A program made the position numbers and the translations under genes. A stretch of 64,000 nucleotides of DNA from Lutjanus erythropterus (taxonomy: Eukaryota; Chordata; Actinopteri; Lutjaniformes; Lutjanidae): positions 20,850,715 through 20,914,714 of the forward strand of contig CM034603.1 of assembly GCA_020091685.1 (NCBI GenBank), read 5' to 3'. The notes beneath the pieces were generated by a model. It saw only the letters and a list, made by a program, of their open reading frames with translations. It was not told where the DNA came from and ran no database searches. This document shows positions 22,732 through 38,545 of this stretch, in pieces. Position 1 is the stretch's first letter, and every line of letters starts with the position of its first letter.

Positions 22732-23107
22732 CAAGCTGGATTCATTAAAAGTGGAGAGAGAGGCAGCTGGATGATGTCATATCCGTGAAGAAGAAGAAGA
22801 AGAAGAAGGGTCTGTGAAACCTCCTGAACGCAGCAGCGAGGATTTTCGCCGCCTGCATGCCCACAAACTTTTCCTCTCCTCCTTGCAGTGACGAGCTTTC
22901 TCTCCCCGCTGCCCACATGGCATGCGTAACGGGGACGAGTGGATGGATGTGGACCCCTCCTCCCCAGGAAGCCGCGGTTTTTACCAGTGCGTAGCGGGGG
23001 GACGAGGTGGCGTGAGCCCACGGGCAGAAACTTGCGTGAAAATTTGTTGTTCCCGTCGCGGAGGGAGGAGGCGGAGGAGGGAGACGCTGTAAGCAGCAGC
23101 CGGCAGA
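22325..23107 (+). promoter_or_regulatory. olfm3: olfm3 proximal promoter and 5' UTR (extent inferred)
   Basis: GC- and CpG-rich compared with the flanks, especially 22500-22620 and 22840-23107, as expected for a CpG-island start region. No clear TATA box fixes the start site. The region contains a (CA)n tract and a GAA tract (about 22787-22808) and several upstream ATGs. The ATG at 22939 opens a frame that overlaps the olfm3 start in another frame. The stretch is directly contiguous with the first coding exon. Confidence 0.55.
22659..22732. repeat. (CA)n microsatellite, about 37 units
   Basis: Uninterrupted CA dinucleotides in the olfm3 5' region. The upstream promoter copy has only a short, broken CA tract at the equivalent place (about 21598-21610), so the tract expanded here after the duplication or shrank there. 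Confidence 0.98.
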
Positions 23108-23176
23108 ATGTGGTCTCTGTCCGCGGTCCTGAACCCGCTGCTGTTCCTGCTGCTGTTCGGATACTGTCCTTCAGTG
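23108..23176 (+). CDS. olfm3: olfm3 exon 1: signal peptide (short-isoform type)
   Basis: ATG at 23108 with 23 codons ending exactly at donor GTGAGT (23177), phase 0. The product MWSLSAVLNPLLFLLLFGYC plus PSV is a classic signal peptide with an uninterrupted Leu/Phe core. Human noelin-3 isoform 2 also has a 23-residue first exon before the same junction, which supports the start. Noelin-3 is a secreted, glycosylated, oligomeric protein of brain and retina that associates with AMPA-type glutamate receptors (family knowledge). The alternative longer first exon of the family was not found in the window. The predicted full protein is 457 residues, against 458 for the human short form. Confidence 0.87.
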
Positions 23177-23729
23177 GTGAGTTCACTGCCCTGACATTTC
23201 TCTCTCTCTCTCAAAAAAAAGAGAAAATAAACTTCAGCGCGAGCATGCAATGTGTTAATTTTAAAGTTAAGCTGATTTTGGATGTCTTTAGTTAAGGGTG
23301 GAGCACTGCTCAATGCTTGGTGAAGGACCAACAAGAAAGAAATGAGTCATATCAGTTACTGCATGTTTCCAGCAGCCTGTCCTCCAGCATTAACTCTAAT
23401 ATGTAAAAAATGTTTGTAAAAAAAATAATAATAATAATCTGCAATAAAGAAATACTGAATTCAAAGTGGCGGTCGAGGAAGAGGCACCCTCACAGCACTC
23501 ATGTTTATTGCCTACATCCACCACATAGCTCTGATATTGATCCTGGAGTATTGCCAGGTAACTGGCAACTCACTTTTAAGGGTGAGTTCAATCATTGTAA
23601 AAAAGAATAAATAAATAAATAAATGAATAAATAAAAATTGCTGCTGTGAATTATATCCAAATCCCCTCCCCAGAGGGAACAAGCTACAAGCTGCACTAAA
23701 CATCTTGATACAGGCATATTCTTTCTCTG

Positions 23730-25990
23730 ACTAGAGCTGCAACGATTAATCAATTAATTGACTATTAAATTAATCACCAACTATTTTTGGTAATCCTTAT
23801 TAATTGTGTCGAGTCATTTTTGAAAAAAAATGTCCAAATGATCTTATTTCAGTTTCACAAATGTGATTATTTTCTTGTTTCTTTAGTCATCTATGACGAT
23901 AAACTAAAAAAAATCTTTGGGTTGTGGACAAAACAAGACATTTGAGGACGCCTTTATGCTTTGGAAAAGATTGAGAAGCATGTCCTACCATTCTCAGACA
24001 TTTTATGGACGAAACCACTGTTTGCTTTATCAAGAAAACGATCAATAATGAAAATAATCATTAGTTGCATCCCTAAAATTGACAGTAACTGAAATGATTC
24101 ATTCATTTTTAATGCATTTTTGTAGCAAGATAATTGCTTGCTGTCTCTCTGTTGTAGATCTTCCTCATTCTAGGGCTGGGTGATATGGGCAAAATCAAAC
24201 ATCACAATATTTTTGACCAAATATCTCAATATTATGACAATATTGTAAGGATGGCTATTGGTGCTTTCACAAAATATTAGCATATGGATATAATGACTAA
24301 GTGGGTAAAGGCAAATAATAGAACGGCTATAAAACAGTCTGGTAAGTTCAGAAAATTATATCCAAATCCCCTCCTGAAGAGAAGAAGCTGCGCTAAACAT
24401 CTTGATACAGATTCTGTTTCTCTCCCACTGTGTAAAACTGCCTAGAGCTGCAGCAATTAATCAATAGATTATTAATCAACCATTAAATTAAGCACTGACT
24501 ATTTTCATTATCAATTAATCAGTTGGGTAATTTTTAAGAAAAAATGTCTAAATTCTCTGATTTTAGTTTTAAAAACGTGAATATTTTCTTGTTTCATTAG
24601 TTATCTATGACAGTAAACTGAATGTCCTTGGACTGTGGACAAAACAAGACATTTGAGGACCTCACAGATAATTAAATTATGCATTAGTTGCAGCCTTAAA
24701 ACTGACTTTAACTGAAATAATTAATTTTTAAAGCAGTTTTATAACAAAATAATTTCTTGTTGTCTCTCTGTTGTATACCTTATACCTTATTCTGCTGCTG
24801 GGTGATATAGACATATATCAAATATCAAGATTTTTTTTTATCAAATACTCTACTCTATCAATATACGTATATATTGACAATATTGTAGGGATGACTGTGC
24901 TTTTGAAGTCCATCCATCCTTAATGTGGATATAACGACTATGTGGGTAAAGGCAAAACAGGTAGAACAGTCTGGTAAGTTTAGAAAATGACATCTAAATC
25001 CCCAGACAGAAGAAGCTGCACTGAACATCTTGACATACTTCACCTCTTTCACTGTGTAAAACTGATTGAAACTAAAATGATTCATTAATTGTTAATCTAA
25101 TCTTGTAGTAGCGCTGGTTGTCTCTCTGTTCGATATGATATGAAAAAAATCTAATCATCTCAATATTTTTGACCAGATACAATGATATTACGACAATATT
25201 GTGGGGGTGACTAGTGTCAAGTGTTTAAAGGCAAATGATAGAGCAGCTAGAGCAGTCTGGTAAGTTCAGAAAATGACATCTATTTACTGTGATGCAGCCT
25301 TTAAAATCAGGACAAGACAACACTTATCCGTATATCAAAAATCTAAGACGATATCTGGTCTAAAACTGTAACGATTAATCGATAAATCAATTATTAAATT
25401 AATCTGTTTTAATAATCAATTAACTGGTTTCTTTACTTAATTGTGAGAGTAAACAGAATCGTTGCATTGTAGGTATTTAAAATATTTAAGGATGTGACCT
25501 TGGGCTTTGGGAAACAATGATCAACATTTTTTTTTACCATTTTCAGAGAGAAAATAATAGACAGATTAATAACCATTGAAAAGAATCTTTAGTTGCAGCC
25601 CTAGAGGCCACTCTAAAATGTGCAGTTTTATCTTATAAATAGAGATTTATAACTAAAGCTTTGTAACTAAGGCTATTTCACCTGTTTTTCCCAGGAGGGC
25701 ACAGTCATGACCTCCCCTCCCCTGCCTGCATGCTATTTTGCACAATTTTTGGACATTCATTTTTTTTTTTTCAGACTAACTAGTTGATTAAGCAAGTAAA
25801 TAATCAACTGAAAATAACTGCTAGCTGCAGAACTAGAGTAAAAACATAGACCACTTTAAAATTTGCAATTTTATCTTGAAAGAAGGCACTGGACAATGGC
25901 TATTTCACAACTTTTCCTAGGAAGGCAAAGTCTTCAAACAATGAAAATCATTAGTTGCATCCCTATTCTCATCTCATATGATGATATTTA
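23730..25990. repeat. Cluster of R2 (GCTGCAACGATTAATC) and R3 (GGGCTGGGTGATAT) repeat copies
   Basis: R2 copies begin near 23732, 24443 and 25360, with a fragment near 25790-25960. R3 copies begin near 24171, 24795 and 25125. The alternating order R2-R3-R2-R3-R3-R2 over 2 kb, with repeated internal words (AGAAGCTGC..CTAAACATCTTGA, GGTAAGTTCAGAAAAT, TTAAAGGCAAA), indicates tandem duplication of a composite unit and not independent insertions. Exact ends cannot be fixed by eye. Confidence 0.65.
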
Positions 25991-27250
25991 TGTAATATCT
26001 ATATGTTGCCCAGCCCTGCCATATTCTATGTTTTATTGTGCTGTGAATGTGTGATTCATCCTGCCTAGTTTAAGCTTCCGAAAAATGGGAATGCATTTGG
26101 GAGCATTATCGCAAATTAGGAGGAGCAGCTTGCAGATCACCAAGCCATTTGGACAAGAACAATGGTCGATTAGGTTCATCCCACCCATGCAGAGTACAAT
26201 CCCTGTGCCCAGTGTCTTGATTGCAAAGCAGTGTCCTCCTCACATATACTATCACCTTGCCATGATTGAGAGTGGTGTGCAGAATTAATGTTTCTCATTT
26301 GCTCACAAAAACAAAAAAAAAAAACAGGAAACGTGTATGGGCTAAAGTCAATTCTGGAAACTGTATATGTAGCGGTCTGTCAGAAAGTCTAAATGAACGG
26401 GAAAAACAAAAGAGGAAGCAGCTGTCTGAATTGTTTAATGAGAGAAAAAGTCTTTGTGCGGAGTTCCTCTACTTGGAGAGTGCATCTGGCTTGGCTGAGC
26501 TTCAGATTCATTTTAATATGAGGAAATGTGAGAGTGAGAAGAGGGGAAAGGATGTGCGTCACTCAAGAGACAGAGGAGAAAGGCCGTTTTAACAGATTAG
26601 TGAAAGTTGCTTCTTTTTAGGAGCCTTTCAAAGTGAGGAAAAAGAAGAGCTGAGGGTGTTATTTTCCTCTTTTATCCCCCACAGCTATGATGCTATGAGA
26701 GCGAGGATGGCAGATTCCAGCGACAGACGCGGTGCACCAAGCCATCCAGTACCTCTAATCATTTCCCAGGCTTCTACGACAATATACCACACATGACCTC
26801 CAGATATTTCAATGCAACGCCACTGCTTCCTGCTGCTGCTTTTCAGTGCAGTTTTCATGACATGCATGTTGAGCATCAGAGTTCAGAAGTAGCACAAAGT
26901 TAAGAATTATAAGATTGCAAAAGTGACAGTATTATATTCTACTTTCATGGCTTTTCACACTCATATCAGGAACATCTTAGCATCAGGGCATCAGTAGAAT
27001 AAGCTTTAATTTCTAGATCACAAACTTCACCAGCTGCCACTAGTGAGGTGGACAAAGATCAGGGCTGCGGGTCTTTGATAATACCTGAAAACAATTTTCT
27101 TACAATCTGATAACAGCAGCGTATGAGAGTTGTGCTGGGGGAAAAGAATGAAAGCTCAGGAGATTGATAGCACAGAAGGTATTTTTTTTAAGGTTTTGAC
27201 GTGAAGATAAGACAGTGGAAAGGAAGATGTGGAAGGGGAGTCAGGTGTTT

Positions 27251-28717
27251 AAAGGGACAGGTCATTCCAGACTCAAACTTTTCCTCTTACCATTAGTGCT
27301 GTCTAGACAGTTCTGGTGTGAGTCGCCGAACTTTGGAGATATCGCCCATGGTGTGCATTCTCTTGAATATTTTGGAACTAGATGGCACAGCTTGAGGGGC
27401 TCAGTGCCAGGAAAAACTACCCTTGCAAAACTCAACAGCAGTGTCTCTTTCCAGAAATCATGACCCAGTTTCTTGAGATAGTCCACAGACCTTGTTATGA
27501 GCAGTTTCATGTAGGAAGGGAGCGTGCATCTACTCATAGATAAGAGGCTTGTGACAGCGCGGGATGTAAACATCCATGTTCTCATCCATGAGAAGACGCA
27601 CGCTTCCTTCTGCGAGGTGACATGGTTGGCGGGTGTAGTTTGGTAGAAAGAAAATAGTTCCTACATGAAACTGCTCACAACAGAGTCTGTGGATTATCTT
27701 GAGTAACGGGTAGGGTTGGGCGATATATTAAAATTTTCTAACTAGCCATCGGCAACTGATGTCGCCTAAATATTCATACAGGTGTGTCCCTGTTTCACCA
27801 AAGAGGTGTGTGCAAGCCGTGAGCTCTCTATGTTATAATAACTGCATCCTGTAAATAAACAAAATAAACTCACCCAATGTAAAGAAAATAAATATTCTCA
27901 CATCTGGTTTCCTTGTTTAACTGAAAAATACAACATCAGAACTCAGGTTTTTCTCTTTTATTTAACCGAGGTAGGTTTTAATTGCCTTGTTAACTGAATA
28001 AAACTCCATTCAAACATGACAGACAGAAACAAAATAAAATTCACCAAAATGGTCCGCTGTTATAACAATCATCATTTCTGGTTTGGTTGAAATAAATCCA
28101 TAAATCTGAATTATATGTGAAAATAGTCATCTGCCTCAGTGGGTGTATACTGTGCCACTGAATGAGAGACATTAGCAAATTAAAATGACAAAAATCGGCC
28201 AAAAACAACAACCAGCCTCAGGACACAGCCAATCACTAGCCAATATATTCACCCAACTCTAATTCCCACCCCTACTGGATTGGTTTGGTGTGAGATGCTG
28301 AGTTTTGGCGATATTATCCATAAAGATGTCTGCCTTCTCCAGAATATAATGATGGCACTTGGTTTGCGGTGCTTAAAGCCCCAACCAAAAATACATTTGA
28401 AGCTCTCTAAAGCAACTGTAGAAAGTCTACTGCAGAAGAGAAGTAGCTCCTGCATGAAACTGCTCACAACAAGATCTGTGCATCATCTTGAGTAACCAGG
28501 TCATGATTTCTGGAAAGAGACATTGCTTTGGGGGATTTTGCGCACCACAAGCCGAGGGCCATCTAGTTCCATTGTACTGGAGTGAAGCCAGAGATCTCTA
28601 TGACCAATATCTCCAAAACTCTGCAACTCACACAAAACCAGTCTGGATGGAGAAATGGTACTGCAGGTAAGAAGGAAAATATGTACTTTTTTCTATTATG
28701 GAATGAACAGTCCCTTT
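27251..28717. mobile_element. TIR element (AAAGGGACAGGTCATTCC ends) with nested element
   Basis: Left end AAAGGGACAGGTCATTCC and right end GGAATGAACAGTCCCTTT are inverted repeats flanked by TTTAAA-like sequence. The two arms carry inverted relatives of the same text, for example CAGTTTCATGTAGGAA in the left arm and TGCATGAAACTGCTCACAAC in the right, so the element is a long palindrome. A second element occupies 27711-28261. No transposase frame is seen. Confidence 0.75.
27711..28261. mobile_element. Nested 551-bp TIR element (TAGGGTTGGGCGATATATT)
   Basis: Ends TAGGGTTGGGCGATATATT and AATATATTCACCCAACTCTA are inverted repeats with few mismatches. It sits inside the palindromic element above and is therefore younger. 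A clear target duplication was not found. Confidence 0.65.
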
Positions 28718-29736
28718 AAAAAATAAGATAGTAATATAACATACATTTTACCTACAAAAAAGCAGTCTCTCAGTAGGTGAAAGTGATGACTCAAAGACGG
28801 AGCTTTCTCCTTGGGTGACGTCTTCGCCTGCTCAGAGGGGACATGATCTTTCATGGCTGATTCCAAACGCTCTTTAAACTGCTCAGGCTGACAGGGGAGG
28901 GATGAATGCGAGAAGGAAAGGATGGCTGCACTATGAAAACAGGGCACTTCACTTTTATATCCACCAGCCTCAAAAGGCTGGTGGATGCCAAAGTTCACAT
29001 GTTTCACATGTTTTTCTCCAGCCAGATTGCGTTTTAGAATGTAAAACACAGTCCAAATAATTGTTGGTTGCCTGCCAAAGATGCTGCTAGTGCAGACAAA
29101 TTTACCATCCGCAGTCAAAGGTTGCCAGTATTTGGCTGGAGGCTTGTGTTAATTTCCCATGCTGACAGTAAACAGCAGTATTGTTCAAATACTGATGCTG
29201 TTTGTCTGATAGCTATCAAATTTTTTCAGGACACTTTGATCAACATTTGAAGCAAACTAGTTTTTACTGTGCACACTCTGATGTTAGTTGATGGTGCTGC
29301 ATTAAAATATGCTGCATTGCCTTATGATGCATAACTTTATGTTCTTTAAGCTTTATACTCCAGAGCTGTGGAGCATATTGAATGTAATAAAGAACGGGAA
29401 AAGCTCCCACAAATCAGGTTTATCTGCGTCTCCCAGCAGGACTTTCAGTTAAGGCGTTGGAAGGCCTAGTGAGGAGAAACAGAGGAATTTCAGCACTCAG
29501 GTTATTCATCAAGGCCAGGAAACACTATTTATTGTTGAAGAGGAAATTCACAGGAGACTATAGTATACTGTGGAGGAATATCTTACAGCAAAAGCACTTT
29601 CAAAGCCCAGACTTTTTATAAGTCTGTGGAATTGGTTGGTGTCAAAGCGAGGGGGGCATAAGGCAGCAGAATGGATGACCCACAAGGAAAAAATAAGAAA
29701 ACATAACAGCTGTGTGCCGCGATTTCATGACAGTGA

Positions 29737-34513
<4,777 letters not shown>

Positions 34514-34582
34514 TAATGGTTTGGCTTGGCAGAGTCAGGGAGCAATTTTTGCTAAAACTTTCTATGACAGCCATGTAATGAC

Positions 34583-35965
34583 AGCCTCTAATGCATTATA
34601 AACATTACTTATAAGCATTATAATCTGCTATAGAGCTGTAATGATTACTTGATTATTAAATTAATTGTCAACCATATTAATAATCAATCAGTTTGAGTAT
34701 TTTTTTAAAGAAAAGTCCAAATTCTCTGATTCCAGCTTATTAAATATTAACTATGTCTGTTTTCTTTACTCCCTGAGCTGGGACTGTTTGTGAGATAGAA
34801 AAAAAAAATGTCCCTAGAACTTGATTTAGAATTTGGTTCCTGTGGTGGACACAAATTCCTCCAAAGGTTCCAGGTCCCTGGAGAATGTTTCTGCGGTTGA
34901 AATATGGATTATAGTTATAAGCACCAATAAATGATTATAATGCTTAAATTACAGCACATTAAAGAGCATTTTATAATGATCATAATGCCTCATATTTGCT
35001 GGTCACTTAACTGACATTTGTTTGTGCCAGGATCATGATGTGATATAATTCTCATGGTTGTTACACATTATAATCACTTTTTAACGCATTATAATGTGAT
35101 TTTAAGTTACTCTAAGTGGCCATTTGGTCCTTTAAACTTATAATATGTAACATTTTCACACTAAAATGCTAGATCTGTGTTATATAATTAGCTGAGTGGT
35201 GTATTTACATTACCCTAAATGTTCCCAACAATGTTCGAACACAGAGAAATACATAATTTATTCAAGGCAGGGATGCGTTTCCGTGCTAGTTTTCTAGTTT
35301 ACTAGCCTCTAGTTGCTGTAACTTTTAGGAAAACGTGATATGAGAGTGAGGGAGGGAGTTGGCAAATGTGACTAAATGTAATATGAATAAAACCATAAAC
35401 ATGATTTCTGCCTTAGATATATTTTCATTGGCACTGGTTAATGTTTAAAAACAATAAACAGCTCCCATCATCCCACACTACTTAACACTGTAATTAAACT
35501 ATGTCTTTAGTCGTTGTTTCAATGAGAGACAGACCCATGTGCATTTAAGGGAAGTAATGAAATAACTTTGACCCTAACCCTGCCTCTGGTGTTTCTCACT
35601 GAGGGAAAAAAGCATTGTTAAATCAAACAGGCTGCATTTAGAAATGACATATAATCAATTAACATTACTTTTGTAAATGTGCTCCTGCTATAAATCTTTT
35701 CTTTTCATTTCACGATTCTTTACAGGTTAGGATTAGTGCACTATAATACATTATGATCCTTGCAAAAATAAATAAAAGTGAATGAGTGACCAGCAATTCT
35801 GAAATATGATGATATCTGACTTTTATTATTATAAAATGCTTTATAATGTGTTATGATTATTGTTAGAAGGCAATATGATTGAGTGTCTAACTATAATATA
35901 TATACAGTGCTATGAGCTGATTATAACACATAAGTATAATGCATTATAGACATCAGTGTCACAGA
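34583..35965. mobile_element. TATAATGCATTATA-type TIR element with later insertions
   Basis: The left arm (CTAATGCATTATAAACATTA ... GCATTATAATC) and the reverse complement of the right arm (GTCTATAATGCATTATACTT ... GTTATAATCAGC) match as long inverted repeats. Internal ATTATAATG words recur in both arms. It is interrupted by an R2-like copy (about 34632-34780) and by a segment (about 35280-35560) homologous to about 4600-4860 in the col11a1 intron. Confidence 0.6.
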
Positions 35966-36239
35966 AAGTTTTAAACCAATTTTCCAAACTCGAGGTAAAA
36001 GGGTTTGCTTTGTGTGTTTCCTTTACTCCCATTGAGGTTTAACACATCCAAAAAGATCAATTCTGCCTCCGGAGCAGCTTTCCCTCTGATAAAGGTTTGC
36101 ATGACTAAACTCCAATTTGCCAACTGCCAGGTTATCAACACTGATGGAGCCTGTCAAAGTGTCAACATAAATAGCTAACATGTGAATGCTAATGGGATGT
36201 GGCTGGAAATGGGTCTGTGCTCGACATGATTGTTTAAGC

Positions 36240-36500
36240 ATTCATCGTGTGTGAGCTCTGATTGATTAGGTAAAATAGCAGTTAAATACTTAATAGGAAA
36301 CTTGCAAGCTTGCGTGCAAGTGATAGCCTACTGTCATTTGGCACAATTAAAGTGTCTGGCAAGATGAATTAAGTGCAGCTCAAGCACTTCAAATATTAAA
36401 GCATGTGGGATAAATGTTTCTTCAGCTCTGGCACATCGGAAGGCTTTCACTCGCCTGTACTGTGGAGGTTCCTCTGCTTGTTCTCTGTTTCTGCAACAGC
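36240..36500. promoter_or_regulatory. Candidate intronic conserved element with PBX/HOX- and NKX-like motifs
   Basis: Repeat-free island between two transposons. It contains TGATTGATTA (36259-36268, PBX-HOX-like), ACAATTAAAGTG (36343-36354), TTAAGTG (36369-36375) and CAAGCACTT (36381-36389), the last three resembling NKX2-class half sites. Motifs are seen; conservation and function are untested. Confidence 0.3.
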
Positions 36501-36516
36501 AGAGACAAGTGTGTGC

Positions 36517-37495
36517 ACTCTTAGAAATAAAGGTGCCAACTAGAACCATAAGGGTTCTCCATCTTGCCCCCATAGGAAAACCCTTTTTGGTTCCTTTTAG
36601 AACCTTTTATAAAGGTTCAACTCTGAACCCTTTAAGAAGGTTCTACCTATACACCGACATAAATGGTTTTACCTGCAGTCTGTGAAAGGTTTCGCCCAGA
36701 ATGAGAGGTTCTACAGAGAATCCCTCTATGGTGGAAATGGTTCCACACAGAACCCTGTCAGGGACTTTTCACCCTCTAAGGGTGCTAACAAGAACCCACC
36801 CATGGGATCTACCGAGAATCCTTACTATATATTACAAGGGGTTTATCTAGAACATACTCAGGTGGGTTCTACCCTTTTATATTGGAAGGGTTATATCTAC
36901 ACCCCACCCAGGGGGCTCTACAGAGAACCCTTTTATATGACAAGAATTTTTATCTAGAAACCACCCAGGGGGTTCTACCAAGAACCCTTTCATATTATAA
37001 GAATTTTATCTAGAACCAATCTAGGGGGTTCTACGAAGAACCTTTTAATATTCCATGGGTTTTATCTAGACCCCACCCAGGGGGTTCTACTGAGAACATT
37101 TTTATATTACAAGAATTTGATTCAGAACCCATCCAGGGGGTTCTACAGACAACTCTATATATTCTACAAGAGTTTCATCTCAAACCCACCTTGGAGAACC
37201 TTTTTATATTCCAAGAGTTTAATCTAGAACCCACCCAGGAGGTTTTACTGAGAGCCCTTTTATATTCCAATACTTGAGTGTAGAACCCACCCCCTGCCTT
37301 TTATATTATGGTACAAAGAACCCTTGAAGAAAAGGGATCTTTGCATGAAGGGGGTTCTTGATGGAACCTTTTATTCTTACAAAGAGCTCCTGATGAACTC
37401 TTTCTTCAAAAAAGCATCCTTTGCAAGCTGAGTGACTCTAAATAGAACATCAGCCCTTCAGGAAGAACCCTTTTAGAACCAGTGTTTCTAAGAGT
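36517..37495. mobile_element. TIR element filled with an internal ~63-bp tandem repeat
   Basis: Ends ACTCTTAGAAATAAAGG and GTGTTTCTAAGAGT form terminal inverted repeats. The interior is a degenerate array of units of the type AACCCTTTTATATT..ACAAG..TTTATCTAGAACCCACCCAGGGGGTTCTAC. Within each unit, GAACCC..GGGTTC words are themselves inverted repeats. The array fills nearly the whole element (about 36590-37340). No target duplication is clear. It ends 201 bases before olfm3 exon 5. Confidence 0.75.
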
Positions 37496-37671
37496 ACGGC
37501 CGTGACCAGATGCTGAACACAAACAGTCCAGATCTGGAATTTGTTTCCATCTTTCTCAGAAGCAGCCATTAGCAGATTTGTGCAGTCCAGCTCTTTGTGA
37601 TTTCTTCCAGTGTCTCCATCAAAAGATTGGCTGTAGCTTTGTCATGTGGAGTTTGTGTTGTAGAGATTTGA

Positions 37672-37809
<138 letters not shown>

Positions 37810-38326
37810 TGAGTTAATGTGCTTTGCTGTACGTTTCGAGGCTTTGAAGCAACAACGAGCAGTTTTAATGATTTACATACAACTGCTTCCCTCCTGTTGT
37901 TCAAGGGGGAATGGATGTCATTGAATTACAACATCATACTGACTAAAACTTTTCTTTTTTTGTTCTCTTGACTGCTGAGATCAAGCATGAAAGTTGATGT
38001 CTTTTGCTGGACATTTTGATCCACATGAGGCTGTTTCATGATGGAATTCTTTTAACTAAATATGAAAAATAATTCAACATAAGCTGACTTACAGGAAAAG
38101 TTTGCCCTTTATTACCGAATCTGTTTGGCCAGAGGGCCTTCATTAATCGCCCAGATGATGACCTCTGGGGCTGAAAATGAAGTCAAGACAGTTTTCGCAA
38201 AACAAAACTGCATTTCCTTGAATGGCCACTCGAGGCTGGTTCCACAAGCAAGTCAATCCCCATACACCCCCATATTAAAGTGTCTATCTTTACAGCAGGA
38301 ATAAACATGTTTACAGCCTGGTACAA

Positions 38327-38545
38327 CAGTGGTGGAAAGTAACTAAGTACATTTACTCAACTACTGTACTTATGTAAAGTATTCAGGTATTTGACTTCCA
38401 CTCCATTACATTTCAGAATTAAATATTTTTACTCCACTACATTCATTTGACAGTTTTAGTTACTTTTAAGATGCAGATTTTACACAATGGATAATAAAAC
38501 AAGCTTTTACAATGCAACACGTTATTAGAGATTAAACCAATGGTT
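38327..38545. mobile_element. hAT-like fragment (CAGTGGTGGAAAGTAACTAAG end)
   Basis: Begins CAGTGGTGGAAAGTAACTAA then GTACATTTACTC, the end of a very common fish non-autonomous element. It continues through ACTCCACTACATTCATTTGA. The matching right end was not found, so this is a left-end fragment. Confidence 0.65.

Noticed and set aside
22578..23186. 202-codon minus-strand open frame across the olfm3 5' region
   Set aside because: It runs antisense through the (CA)n tract, giving a poly-Val/Cys stretch, and through GC-rich promoter DNA where stops are rare. There is no domain or family resemblance.
28696..29118. 140-codon minus-strand open frame in olfm3 intron 1
   Set aside because: It starts in unique intron DNA and runs into the terminal repeat of the TIR element. 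The residues show no known motif.
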